Assembly: GCF_963676685.1 (NCBI RefSeq)
Contig: NC_092351.1
Span: forward strand, 44,382,733-44,446,732
Reading direction: 5' to 3'
Source: Mytilus edulis
Lineage: Eukaryota; Mollusca; Bivalvia; Mytilida; Mytilidae
Length of the DNA: 64,000 nucleotides
A program made the translations under genes and the position numbers. This document shows, one piece after another, positions 11,331 through 23,944 of the stretch; within the stretch, counting starts at the first letter, position 1, and the number at the start of each line of letters is the position of its first letter. The notes under the pieces are model-generated. The model saw nothing but the letters and a program-made list of their open reading frames with translations, was not told where the DNA came from and did not search any database.

Positions 11331-14300
11331 TTCAGAATCAGATACAACCCTTTTTTAACATTGGGCAAAATTCATTACACTTACATTAAATAAAATATCA
11401 AAAACTCATTCAATAGTAGGTTTTTGTGGGACAATGTGCATACATTCAGCAATATTCATTTAGCACTTCCTTCAAAACAGCATTTGCTAAATAGTGATGT
11501 ATTAAAAAATTATGTTAGTGCTCATATAATTGAAGGAAAATGAGAAAAGATGTGCATGCAAAAGGCAGAGTACATTTCCCTGCTGAAAAATTTCATTGGA
11601 TTAAAAGTATGGTATCAACCTAAAAGACAATGTAAAATGATCTTGTAAGAAAGATTGAGAAATATGTAGTGGTGTATGGTCAAATTCAGAATTTTATCTC
11701 AAAGTAAATTCAAAATATTTTAATGACCATGTGCTAAAAAGAAGTGAGAGTAGACATCAAAGCTCTGTAATTTTTACAATTTAATATCAAAGCTAAATTG
11801 CTAGATAGCAGTGGGCTTTAAATGTGCATATTCAAAGCAGTATGCATTAGTCAGTCCCTGTTGAAAAACATTATTTCTTTATTAGAGGTGATTCTTTATG
11901 GGTGGTTTCATAATGGTGGAAAAAAGATGGGATATTTTTTCTATGCTTTCTTTTAAAATCAAAGTAATTTGCCTGGACAATATTTATATACACATAAATC
12001 TTAGTGTACATTTGTCCTTGTTGAAAAAGTCTAATTTGCTCAACATTGGTTTATTAATAGGCAAAATGTTCAACAGATGATGGTTGAAAGATGATCAAAT
12101 AGGGATTTTTTAAATGCCCATGATAAATTGTGTTTGTTTCAAACATTTATAAAAACAAGTTATGGTCTCAGTGTCTGTATAACTAATGATGACTTTGATC
12201 CTCTTTAATTTTCTTGGCCAGACTTTTTAAGTGAAATTTGAAATGCTTACTCTAGTTCAGGTTTTAGTTTTGAGATTTGTTTAGTTGCCTATGTCATATC
12301 AAATATTTGAAAAACAAATATACCTATTGGGTAATGGGTTCATTGTTTGATGAAAATGGTCAATATGCATGATATGTTTTAAATTTCTTAAAATTTTCAC
12401 ATGAAACTTTAAAAGGATAGCTGTGTCCTGTTCAAGGTTGTAGTTCTCTAATGTCACTTCTTAATAAGACAAGTAGTGATCTACATTGAGAAAAAAAATA
12501 ATGACTAGGCATTGTACAATCAACATCAAAATAGCATACACTTTACAACTCAGTAAACATTTGCTAGATTTAACATAAAACCTACCTTAACAAGTTAAAA
12601 TAATAATACATGTCATGCATGCCCAGATGGCAAACACTTCTAATAAAACTTGAGAGTTAACAATATTTAAGGCATATGCATGAGTTGACATAGATTGTTT
12701 TTTAGTATAATTAACAAATGTTAAACTTTAGAAACAAATCTGACATTAAAAGAAAATCAAACATGTTTTGTTCATCTAGCTTAAAATAACTAATATAATA
12801 AAGCATGTCGTAATTTGTCTATAAACAATATTTTTACAAATTTATAAACTTCATTTTTCAACAAAATTTATGAAAATGTCATATTTTTTTATTTGAGACA
12901 AGAAAAGATGAGACTTACTGTCATAAAGCAACTAAAACACATATCAAAATTCATATATTACAAGTATGTAATAAACTTAACAATCATCATACATAAAAAT
13001 GAATTATTATGTATCAAAAACAATCTTACACACATGTCAATCATGAGGTCACAACATGAGTCATGTAGATAACAACATTGTTACACAATAAAATAAAATG
13101 CTGCTATACTTCATCCCTTACCATAATAGGTGAGGGAGCATTGTTTTTTAATTAAAGGACAAACAATTTTTTTCCACCTTCAATAGAAAAGAAAAACAAA
13201 TGTTCATTAATATGCATTTAAAATGGAAGTTCTCAGGACAGAAGTTTCGTTTTACCCATTTAAAAAAAATAATTTTGGCATGAGATCGGGTACTAATTAT
13301 CAATAGAAACAAATTATTCTTTAGCTTCATTTCTGCAAGCAATTAACAAAAATAAAAAAAATAAAAAAATGCTGCCGACAAAATATGAGTGGTCTGTTTT
13401 TATGGTCTTTATAGGAATAATTTTACTTTTATCTATACAAAAAAATACTTACTTCACATGTGTTTACATAAAGCTAGTTCATGGAATTTTATACCTTCAT
13501 TCTTCATTCTTTATTAATGCCTAATGCCAAATTGCAAATATCCAAAGCATATTCAGGATTACTAAACAACTAGTGTAAACAAAACAATGTATAATGATGT
13601 ATAACATCTAAAAACAATTGGAATGTTCAAATGAAATCTACTTGTAAAAAATCAAAACTAAAGAATAATCACTGGTCATGGCTGCCTCTTGTTTTTATTT
13701 GTTTTGCCCCTCTGACGTTTCTTTTATTAAAAGCATTTGAAAATTTTGCTTATTTATAGTTTCTATAAAAAATAAAACATATCAAAGAATATATCAATCA
13801 ATGTATGAGAGTTGCTTAAAGGCACTTGTTTATTAAAAAATACTGTCATTCTGTCTCAGTGGTTACCTTTTATATGGCTAAAACTCCTTACTACAAATTC
13901 AACTATATATAAGTTGAACTTCAAAGCAAAATTTCATTCAAATACTTATTATAATAATTTATTTAAACAATTGCAAAAAATTAAAAATAAGGGACAATTT
14001 CTAAATTTTACTATGAACCTTTTAAAGCTGACTTTTAAGCATGGGGTTTACTCGTTGTTGAAAGCTATATAGTGTCTATAGTTGCTTTCATCCATGTCAT
14101 ATGGATTCTTGTGAATTGTTGTGTTATTGGCAATCATACCATATCCTGTTTTTTGCATATGCTTCCACAAGACTGTCTCTGCTGTTCTACAAAGAATGAA
14201 CCAATAATCTTTTGCAAGTTGCTGGCAATGGCAACCTCTACCACAAACTTAATCAGATGCAATCAATGCATTTCATACTTTTTAAAAATAACTACCACAA

Positions 14301-14393
14301 ATTATGGATGTTAACAGTATAAAGCACAGATAAAAAAAAACCAACAGCATCTAAACAGGGAGATGTGATAACTTAACCAATATGAATGCATCT
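11331..14393. other. Gene-free region, possibly including the MFSD6 3' UTR
   Basis: No gene is visible. Immediately left of the MFSD6 stop this would be its 3' UTR. Two reverse-strand AATAAA hexamers lie at 13694-13699 and 13723-13728, about 670-700 bases past the stop. A fragment of repeat R3 (about 14040-14155, ending CAATCATACCATATC) lies in between. The remainder is unassigned AT-rich sequence. Confidence 0.4.
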
Positions 14394-14521
14394 TTAAATA
14401 TCTTCTGTGCTTAAACTGTCTGTCTTCTCATCTGTTTTGGGTTCATCATGAAATTCAGCATGTGTATCATTCTGCTCTGCTGTATTGTTGTCAAGGAGAC
14501 AATCTTCTGCTTCTTTTTCTC
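14394..14521 (-). CDS. MFSD6: MFSD6 exon 4, cytosolic tail
   Basis: The acceptor TTTTAG lies just 5' (14522-14523 on the minus strand). The exon encodes an acidic tail, GEKEAEDCLLDNN ... KTDSLSTEDI, ending in TAA (14394-14396). Confidence 0.88.
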
Positions 14522-17500
14522 CTAAAAAAAACAATGAGTTTTCTATATTAAAATGAAAGCATGACAATACAAAAAGCCAAAGTGGACTTTGAAACAAACA
14601 TGTACATTTCTCGTAGATTGTTAAAGTTGCATGTAAAGTTTAAAACAAATTGTTTGCTATGGTGATGGTTATAAACTAAAAACAAATAAAAATATTAGTT
14701 GCATTTTAAGTTTATAAAGATCTTCATTTTTTGTACAAGCTTGTCTACCTAAATTCACCTGTAAATGGTTTCATTTTGGAGTACTAGTATATCCATTTTC
14801 AAACACAGGTATAATATTTTCTAACTCTTCTTATGATATGATTTTGACACTTTTTTCAATATCTACATAACATTGAGTTACAAGTTTGTATGGCCCGTCA
14901 CTTAGTGGAGGGGCCATACAGTTTAACCCTTCTCTGTCATTCCCTAATTCTGCACTGAGCAATTGTACAGACCTTTTTCTAAACACCTTCACATATTAAG
15001 CTGATATATATAATGTGACAATAATTGGTCCAGTTTAAACACATTGTTTTGCAGCTCAGTGAAAAAGATTATCTACATATTATCTAAAAATAGTTAAAGA
15101 AACATAATATATATAATTATCTGGTACAATACCATATTTCTCTACACTCAACATTGAATTTTATACATTTGAAAAGCCTGGCATACCTTGTTATATCATG
15201 TTTATCTTACCTCCAGTTTTCAATTCAACTTCTTCACCAGGCCTTGTAGGGCTATCCTCTTTAAAAACAAACTTGTTCACCAGCACATACAAGATGAGAA
15301 GAACAAATGATGAGATTGCATATAAACGAAATGTCCATCTTATACCAATCTGTGAGTACAACTGTCCAGTCACCAAACTACCAACCCCTTTACCTAAAAC
15401 AAAAACAAATATTTTTTATTAAGATTTGAAAGTTTTAGTGTTTATGTATCAAATGAACCATGATGTAACTATTTTATGTATTTCAGAAACCACTTTAAAT
15501 AAATCTGATAAAAAGCAAATCAATCCAGCATACATTGTTTTCTTGAGGCCTCATCTATCCAAATAAAGAAAAGTTCAAATAAGCAAATAAATTCTCACGA
15601 TATTGTTGTCCAAAGATGATATCAAAAGTTAACTAACATGGCATGGGTAATATTTAATTTATTACCTCCCTTGATTTGGTGATTTATAACACACAGGTAG
15701 TTAAAAGTGTCAAGTTTATTAAGGAAAGGACAGAAATAATTAATGTTTAATATGGCCTTTCATTTTACTGATCTCCATATACATGATATACATGTACATG
15801 TAAATGTGTACAAATCAACTGCAATTATCAGTATACACTTACAGTACGCCCAGAGAGTTTGTAATCGCGAACTTTTATCACCGATTTCCGAGTGTAGCGG
15901 TGTGACACCGCGAATCACGGATTCTACTCCCAATTTCCTCCAAAGATTCTCTCCCAACACCGCGTGGCTGTTAATTGGTTTATTGCCCATCGGATGAACT
16001 GAAAATTAATGACGCGTGACAACATAATCGGATTAGCCAGATTTATTACCTTTGTACATTTAATCGATCTTGATTGCACCTGTGTGCTTTAAAATACGTT
16101 ATTTAAATGTCCATTCATTGTCAGATAAAAGTGTGACATTTTTATTTAAAATAAGATAATTATTCTTGTATGTATATGCCCATGTCATTGTCATATGAAA
16201 TAAAACGTAAAAACGTATAAAAATACGAATAAAACACTTATTTAGTATTTTCATTATAGTCCGATCAGGTCATAATTTTTGTTTTTTCAACAAAGTTTCA
16301 ACAAAGATGATTTTACCACAATTAGAACCTTTTATGACCTACTCAGTAAGCAATATCCGGTTCATTAATAGTTTAATATTATATAATTAATATCAACTGG
16401 CTTAAAACAAAATGATGTTTTTACGGTAATTTGTCCAATCTAAATCAAACCCTAGAGTTAATTTATCGGACCAACAAGTGAACTCTGTTACTTTCAATTT
16501 ATTTTGAAATGTAAAATATTATGTTTCACTACCTCGGTAGATTACCGACTTAAAATATTTGAATTTAAAAAAGAAACAAATAGTTTTGTATGCAATGTGG
16601 CAGCCCTATATTCATAAATACTGAGATAATTCCCCGCCCAGACACAACACAATAATCACAACCTTATTTAATTATATGAAGAAATAAAATCATGTGTTTT
16701 TTTTATCTGTTATGATCTGTTATTGATCTTTTATTTTTTTAAATAAAATTGGATTAGCGCAATCCGTATTTTACTGCTCGTTAAAAGTCCTCGGCGAAAT
16801 ATAAAAAGAAGTATTTCAACAATTTATACTATAGAATATTAAAATGAAATTATATCGTACAAGAAAGAAATATGTAAAAAAAAATGTGGATCGGATTTTT
16901 ACGATCGACACATTTTCACAGAGGATCTTACCAACGCCCATCAGGAACTGAACGACATGCATCCTGTTTTCATCTACCATTAATGTATAGTGTTGACTAT
17001 GGAAGTATAAATAATGTCCAGGTTTATGTCCTCTGTTGACTGAGAAACGTATAAATAAAAGGCTGATGTTCGTTTATTCAGAAAAGGAATAAAATTTAGA
17101 ATCTGGTTAATCAATTGTAAAAGGACCTTCTAGAGCCTCAATCTTAACGCACACAAATGTCAATCATTACAAAGCAAGTTTGAACTTTCAATGAATTTTC
17201 CCACGGTTATCCAGAAAGGTCACCTGAGTTTACTGTTACATGATACTATTTCCCGCCAAATAAAAATCTCGTGGACAAAATTGATGTCACTATTTTTAGC
17301 ATTCAATATTGTGAGCGAAGTCAAGTTCAAGTTCAACCACGCACTGTTGATCACTGAGATGCGTGTCGTCTTCCCACGGCAAAAAATATTTAAAGATCAC
17401 TGTTCTAAATACAATACAAAAGTTTACATTCATTGTGCGTAAATGAATATTATGCAACGACGAGTTGATGCAGCTATAGCAGTATTCCTGTTGTAGCCGA

Positions 17501-20500
17501 AATGTATTATATCCTAAAGTAATGCTAATCGTGAAGAGAAAATGCCGTAGACTTATTAAGCATAACGAATGGTGAATAGTATTTTCTTTTTTACTTGCAT
17601 ATACAAGTTTTAAGACACGTAATTTTCTTTAAACTCACTGCTCACATTCTATACCTTCAGCGTTAGTTTCCGTTTATTTTCACGCAAGTATGTCTCTTTT
17701 CGTAAGTTACATAAATTACCGATAAATAAAAAACGAGGTCATAATCAAGTATAGATTTTTTTTATAAAACTTTAATGCAATTGAAAGCATTAACAACAAC
17801 GTTTTGGATTTTAAAACTTTTATTTTGTAATCGTAAAATGGAAATGGCGTAGAATTATTAGCATAACAGATAGTGAATAATATTTTCTTTTTTACTTGTA
17901 GTATAAAAAACTTTGAAACGTGTAATTTTTCTTTAAACTGCCCTCATTTATTCTCCGTTTATTGTTGCACAATTATATCTCTTTTAGTAAATTAAATATT
18001 TATTTACTGATAAAAAAACGGAAGTCAAAATCAAATATAGTTGTTTAAAAACTTGATTAAAATGTACAGTGTAATTGAAAGATTGAAAGAATTAACAACA
18101 ACGTTTTGCTTTTTATTTTAATCTTTCATTTGTTTCAAGCAATCAGATATAACCTGATAATCAATAGACAGGAAATACAATTGTTTAATTACATTAGAAA
18201 TCTCACATACCTTGACTGTCGCGTGCCGGCATAGATCAGACGGATTAGGGCAATTAATTACCTGGTGTCACACCGCGTCACACCAGACTGGGAGAGATGT
18301 CGCTAATACAATAAACAAAAGGTAGCGGATTTACGCGGAAGTCGGAGGGAATACTCCCAAATTTCTCCGAGAATTTTGGGAGGGATGTCGGAGTTTCCTG
18401 GTGTTACACCAGGAAAAATATCGGAGTATGGAGTTTGGGATTACAAACTCCTTGGGCGTACTGTACAACTTACATTGATTTCAGAAAGATTTCCTAAAGT
18501 TTTTTAAGTCTTTGAAATTATCTGACCTCGCATATTATAATTACTAGTTTTCTATGTTTGTATACTTTTATTTTTCGTTTGGTTGTGTTAAGTTTTTTAT
18601 CATGGCGTTGTCAGTTTGAGTTCAACTAATTGAGTTTGAATTTCCATTCCACTTTGTTTCTTTCTTCTTTTTATAACTACTAGAACAAGCCCATGAAATC
18701 GCGGCCATTTAGAGCTTGGTTGACAAATGGTTGAAAGTATGTAAACTGTTGTAGGGAGAATTTTTGCAAAAGATTTTATGTCTGGAGAATTTAAGAAAAG
18801 GTATAAAAATTCATAGGTACTTGAAGATATGACAATTTTTTTTAAGGCCTCTCCCTTTTTCCAAAGTCCGTTATTTTTTGGTTTTCTGTTAATTCCATTA
18901 TTTTCACGTTTCTGTATACTACAAACATACGTATATTATAAATAAAGTGTATTTGCTATTATCATGATTAACTATCAAATCCAAGTTTCCTCTCCACGGT
19001 GATGACTGCTATATTATATAGAGAGTCTCTATCAACGCGAAAATTATTGACTTATCCCTGAGTACTCTTATGAAAATAATGTGCAAGTTTAAAACCAGAA
19101 GTCTTGTATGTCTTAAAAGTTGGTCTGATGACAGAAACAATATCCGGATGCTTTTATCTTTTCTCCAAAAATAACACAAACTGAATAGTCATAAGAATAG
19201 ATGACAAATGCAACTATGCATGTTACCTATAGAACACAAAGGCATGATGATTAATTTAGTGTGGAAAGAAGAGAAACGACACACAAAATGTGGTCATCTC
19301 GTTTAATAGTATAGCTTTGCTCATTGTTGAAGGCCGTACAGTGACCTATAGTTGTTAATGTCTGTGTCATTTTGGTCTTTTGTGGATAGTTGTCTCATTG
19401 GCAATCATACCACATCTTCTTTTTTATATATATAGGTAGATCTAACAGGAAAAATATTAAAAATTTCAAAAAGTAAAATATTAAGAATTTCAACATGTTC
19501 AACTAGCTATGAATACAAAACACAAACACAATACATGTACTTACCAAATCCAAAATGAACCCCACTCAGTAGTCCTTGGATAGTTCCAGACATCCCTTCA
19601 GGTGTTATTATACTGCCATATGATGTTGCAGCAGCCCACATAATTCCAAATGTAATACCATGTAACATTTCAACTGGTAAAACCTGCCATGCATTTGTAA
19701 GGAATGAATATGCTGTAAATCGTAAAGTATATGCAAAGAAAGCAGCATATAAACAATACATATGTCCAAATCTTTTGATAAAATAACCCGACACGTACAA
19801 TAATGGTATTTCTGCTGAACAAGCTATTAATGAACATAACCCTGGAATAATTTTCAGCTTGTTTCCAAGTTCGTCTTCTAAAAACCAGTAGAGAAAGGCC
19901 TCTATGGCACCTGTCAATGATCCAAAATAAAACACAACTAGAAGAAACACTGCAGTTTTACGATTACGTAGCAGAGTTAATGTTCCTTTCAGCAACTGTC
20001 CACATGCAAGGTTATGTGAAATTTTCATTACACAAGATATTAAAGCTGTTGATAGGTTTAAGGCACTAAATAAATAAAATGATACACTGAAACTATTCAT
20101 GTTGGTTTTTGAAAGTGCATCAATGCTTAAGGTTGATACAACAGCAAACATAGCAAACCCTACTGTTCCCCATAATCGCTGTTTACCCCATTTGTGCCTA
20201 TTTTTCTCTCCTAGAAGATCATACAATATAGCATCTCCCAAACTCATTATAGGAGCAAATAAAATATTTCCCAGTAAAAACAATATAAAAAAGAACCAAA
20301 ATGATGTTTGACTTAGATCTTTTGCTACTTTATGAGTACATGTGTCAACATGGCTACATTCAAGGTCACACACAAAATCAGTGTCATCACTACACAACAT
20401 CTGCCAGTACTCTTGACCCTTGTACACTACATCCTTCAGGTCAAAAGTCCTACACACTTGGTCATCTGTTTTGATTCTATTTGATATAACTTCTTTGTTT

Positions 20501-22123
20501 AACAAATATCCAAGATCTGGAATTTTAAAACTAATATGAGATTCCCATCTACCAATATTTAAATTCACACTGTAGCATTCAGCCGCATCATATGTGCCTG
20601 TTGCATTGGTGAAACATACTTTTTGAGGTAATTCTGGTGTTATCTTATAATTACAATTCAAATTACATGAAAGCTTAGACTTTGTTGCCACATTTTGTTC
20701 ATTTGGCATTGTGCTGATAACATATGGCACATCATTACTGCTGCTTGAGTTCACAATTGTTGTGACAAAAGATTCCTCACTAAAAATCTCTTTGGCTTTA
20801 GTAACATAAGTATGGAATGACATGGGGCATGCTTCTATGTTTATACTTTCGTTGACATGGTAACAATCTCTTAAAAATGAGTCTCCTTGACTACACACAA
20901 TTTCAGTCGTCACTTTTGTATGTTCGGTATGTTTCGATGGAATTAAAATCATAAGATTAAAGCACAACCCTGTTAGAACACAACATAGAACTAGAATTAA
21001 TTTGTGTTTTTGAAATTTGTCTGCTACAGCTCCAAATAAAGGTCTGACTAAAAACCCAACAAATGGCATAAGACCATAAATTATTCCAGTCTGTGATTTT
21101 GTCATACCTATCTGTTTCATATAAAGTGCCATAAACGGTAAAAGAGCACCAACAGCTGCAAAACAAAATAAATTAGTTAACATGTACATGTATGTAAAAG
21201 GATGGACATTAATGTAATAATAGTAAAACCCTCAGAATACATGGAATACTGTTAATTCAAAGCAAATTTTTTCAAAAAAATTTCAGAAATTAAATCTCAT
21301 GGTGTAATACTTACATGACTTAATAGAAGCAAATATACCAGGAATTAATTAGAAAACCAACAGATAATAAAACTGATTCTTTTAAGTAAGGATTCATTTC
21401 AGAGACTGAGCATAGACTCTTTTAATATACCTAAAGGGAATTGCTGGTTCCCTAAAACTGATGAAATTCTGCTTATATAACTAAAATTCATATACACTGA
21501 AATTGAAAGTTGAAAAAAGTCTGGATCAAAAGATTTTCAGGGCTTTCGTTTCCTACTTGTGATCTGGATATAAATGTATTACTCCCAAAGTACTTCTTTT
21601 AAAATTGAATGTATTCATTTTTTTAAATGAATGGTTAAAATGCAATAGCACCTGGGCAAACAATATATGCTGTTTTACAAGCCTGCTTGATCATGTTGAT
21701 TTATTTCATGTATACATGATCTTACATTATAATGTATAAGAATCTTACTTTTTTTTATCCATTTCAAAATAACTAAAAATAAGGGCTGTATATCTTTTTA
21801 AACAACATTGTTTTACAAGTCAAAATTTTGACTGTCCCTCTGGTATCTTTTGCCCCTCTTTTATAGAATCCAGCTTACTGGTAGATCATATCTTTAGCTT
21901 GAAATGTCTTTTTTGAGGGGCCTTTGGTTGCGGTCTCATAAAAAAATACTCCATAAATTTATTAAATTCATACAATTCTAGCAAGTAGATTAAATGGAAA
22001 AACTTATAATACATATATGCAATCCTTATAAAACATACCAGCAAAAGTAAAGAAGTAAAAGCCTTTTACTCTCAACAAACTCAAGTCTACCTTGTACCAT
22101 TTTGATGTTTGTGAGTCAGTCAT
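14394..22123 (-). CDS. MFSD6: MFSD6-type major facilitator superfamily transporter
   Basis: This is a membrane transporter of the MFSD6 branch of the major facilitator superfamily; the substrate is not known from sequence. Four coding exons (22039-22123, 19545-21155, 15211-15393, 14394-14521) join in frame to 2007 bases, 668 residues plus TAA. All introns are GT-AG. The start MTDSQTSKWY precedes the first helix, which crosses the first intron (YFFTFA/AVGALLPF). Helices 1-3 are followed by a lumenal or extracellular loop of about 200 residues with 12 cysteines and N-glycosylation sequons (NES, NSS, NAT). Next come the family motif LGDAILYDLLGE (about 334-345), KWGKQRLWG (about 350-358), and near the end HGITFGIMWAAATSYGS and QGLLSGVHFGFGKGVGS. 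The C-terminal tail is acidic and disordered. Human MFSD6 is, from memory, about 790 residues, so this is somewhat short but complete. An AG acceptor 5' of the ATG suggests an upstream noncoding exon that I could not place. Confidence 0.95.
15211..15393 (-). CDS. MFSD6: MFSD6 exon 3, last transmembrane helices
   Basis: Acceptor TTTTAG precedes 15393 and donor GTAAGA follows 15211. The exon encodes KGVGSLVTGQLYSQIGIRWT, then a hydrophobic helix (SSFVLLILYVLVNKFVF) and the start of the acidic tail. Phases are 1 at both ends, fitting exons 2 and 4. Confidence 0.92.
15842..18463. mobile_element. 2.6 kb TIR element with TA target duplication, in MFSD6 intron 2
   Basis: The left end CAGTACGCCCAGAGAG (15842) is inverted at the right end (CTTGGGCGTACTG to 18463). 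With two mismatches the match extends to 25 bases through GTTTGTAATC. Both outer flanks are TA (15840-15841 and 18464-18465). Just inside each end sits a palindrome built on GGTGTNACACC: 15897-15911 (GCGGTGT/ACACCGC) and 18394-18416 (TTTCCTGGTGT/ACACCAGGAAA). A CAGT start with TA duplication fits Tc1/mariner, but no transposase-like frame is visible, so the element is non-autonomous or decayed. It contains a tandem duplication (17530-18120). Confidence 0.8.
17530..18120. repeat. Tandem duplication, ~300 bp period, inside the TIR element
   Basis: Two diverged copies. TAGTATTTTCTTTTTTACTTG near 17577 matches TAATATTTTCTTTTTTACTTG near 17879, and TTAACAACAACGTTTTG near 17788 matches the same string near 18088. 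The spacing is about 300 bases. No coding potential. Confidence 0.75.
19310..19425 (+). repeat. R3 dispersed repeat, 3' part
   Basis: TTGCTCATTGTTGAAGGCCG ... GTGACCTATAGTTGTTAATG ... TTGTCTCATTGGCAATCATA is an almost intact 3' end of the family, between MFSD6 exons 2 and 3. Confidence 0.75.
19545..21155 (-). CDS. MFSD6: MFSD6 exon 2, main transporter core
   Basis: Acceptor TTTGCAG precedes 21155 and donor GTAAGT follows 19545. It encodes residues 29-565: helices 1-3, the long Cys-rich loop, the LGDA and KWGKQRLWG motifs, and most C-terminal-half helices. An intronless exon of this size is in keeping with MFSD6 genes. Confidence 0.95.
22039..22123 (-). CDS. MFSD6: MFSD6 exon 1 (start codon)
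   Basis: ATG is at 22123-22121 and donor GTATGT follows 22039. The 28 codons encode MTDSQTSKWYKVDLSLL and the start of helix 1 (GFYFFTFA). The context AAGAAACATG is favourable. Phase 1 at the donor fits exon 2. Confidence 0.9.
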
Positions 22124-23944
22124 GTTTCTTCTTCCTGCTAATTAAAGTATGGTAAAATTAAAAACACCATAAACATTTGTACAGCTGATGGACTGCCTGT
22201 AAAAACAAAATATACATTTATATCTTAAGACTTAAAATGCTCAGGGACAACTAAAATCTAAAGTTTCCTTTGATCTTCAAATGCTAATTTCATTGATTTT
22301 CCATATTTTCACAAACTTTTCTATAATTTTCCTACATAAATCAATTATCCCTTTATCTTTGGATATCAATTTCACCAGTGCGCTTGGGCAGTAAGTTAGT
22401 GTGCTAAAGCTTTGGAAAGTGCCCTTGGGAATTGTTCAGTAATAAATATTCATTAACTATTCTTACTATCAGACAAAGGTCAACAATATTATGTGACCTT
22501 ATTGGTTTTCTTTAGAATTAGAATGATTTATTTTAAGGTTATGACCTGATCTACAAATTATTACAGATTTTGAATATTCAAATGAACTGGAAAAACTGGC
22601 AGGCTTATCAAGCAAAAGACAATGTCTGCATGTACCTAGTTGATTTTTCAATGGGATTCTTGGTTTTTTACCAATAAAAAAAATCAAGCTTGTGGGGAAA
22701 ATATCCAAAAAATGTTATAAACACTTATTGAAGTGATTACATTTTAACTTCTTAAATTACTTATTTCAGTGATCATCATGATCATGGTGATTTTGAAAAG
22801 TCTGTGTGAAAATTTTAAATATTTCACAGTCAAAATCACTCAAAGAAGTGATTTTGAAATCTTTTGTTTGAGTAGTACCCCTGACTGTTATAAGAAAGTC
22901 ATCATGGTCATGACAGCTGCTTAGTGAAGAATTCAATTACTTAGAATTCAGAAATTATTGCAGGTTTTTATCTGCAAAAAGTAGTTATCAAAAGTAACAG
23001 GATTATAATTTAGTACGCCAGACACGTGTTTCGTCTACATAAGACTAATCAGTGACGCTCATATCAAAATATTTATAAAGCCAAACATGTGACAGTATCT
23101 GAGGTTTGCTAAAAAAACTGGCATTCATATTTTCATTTGTGATTTTCCTTCGTCATTTTCATCAATCTTATTTATGGCAATAATTAAATGAATTAAATTG
23201 GAACAATAGAATTTATAAAAAAAAATATGGATGCTTAATGACAGCAGGTTAGTGAAGTATGCCTAATATTTGAGTATCATTCAGATGAAATATTTTAAAT
23301 GGATACTAAAAATTAGTATGATTGTTTTTGCTACAGTTTGTAAAGCATCATCAGCATACAAAATTTAAGTTTTTTTCCATGATAACTTAGAATTTACATA
23401 GGGAAAAAAGATTTAATTAATTCACACATAGAAGCGATAAATATATATTAACATAGCTATGGAACATATAATCATGTAATCATCATAATGACTTGTTTAA
23501 AGCAAATCATAAGTCTCTTATAATCGGTTTGTTGTTTCAACAAATGTTTTATGATAGTTAACCAAATTAATGCCAGTCGTAATCAATTAATTCAATCATA
23601 TTCATGATAGATAAAATTTAGTTATGGCTGGCAACAAGGTCTTTTATTTGAAGTTCTTAAAATTAATTGTTATATTTTTTTCAGGTAATATGAACATGAT
23701 GAAGAAGAAATGTACAATGAACTATTCTTTCTTTTCACAACTGTCTTCTCTGTTTTGTATTTGTTTGTACCATCGAAATTGTGATATCATCAGTTGAAAG
23801 ACTTGTTAAAATCAGACTCAATCGAAAAAATGTGAATTACTGCTGAGTAACATGAGTAATGTTGATGGTACTAAATTCTGTTAAATATGTTTTATCAGTC
23901 AGAGGTCTGACATAAACAATTAATGAAATAAAATGACTTCTATA
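22124..23944. other. Upstream region of MFSD6, with an R5 copy
   Basis: No coding exon is visible. An R5 copy lies at about 22990-23095 (GGATTATAATTTAGTACGCC, GTGTTTCGTCTACATAAGAC, CAGTGACGCTCATAT). The MFSD6 5' UTR exon and promoter may lie here or further right; nothing in the sequence fixes them. Confidence 0.45.

Noticed and set aside
15743-15997. Frames on both strands at the left end of the intronic TIR element
   Set aside because: They overlap the terminal inverted repeat and its palindrome; no transposase motifs.
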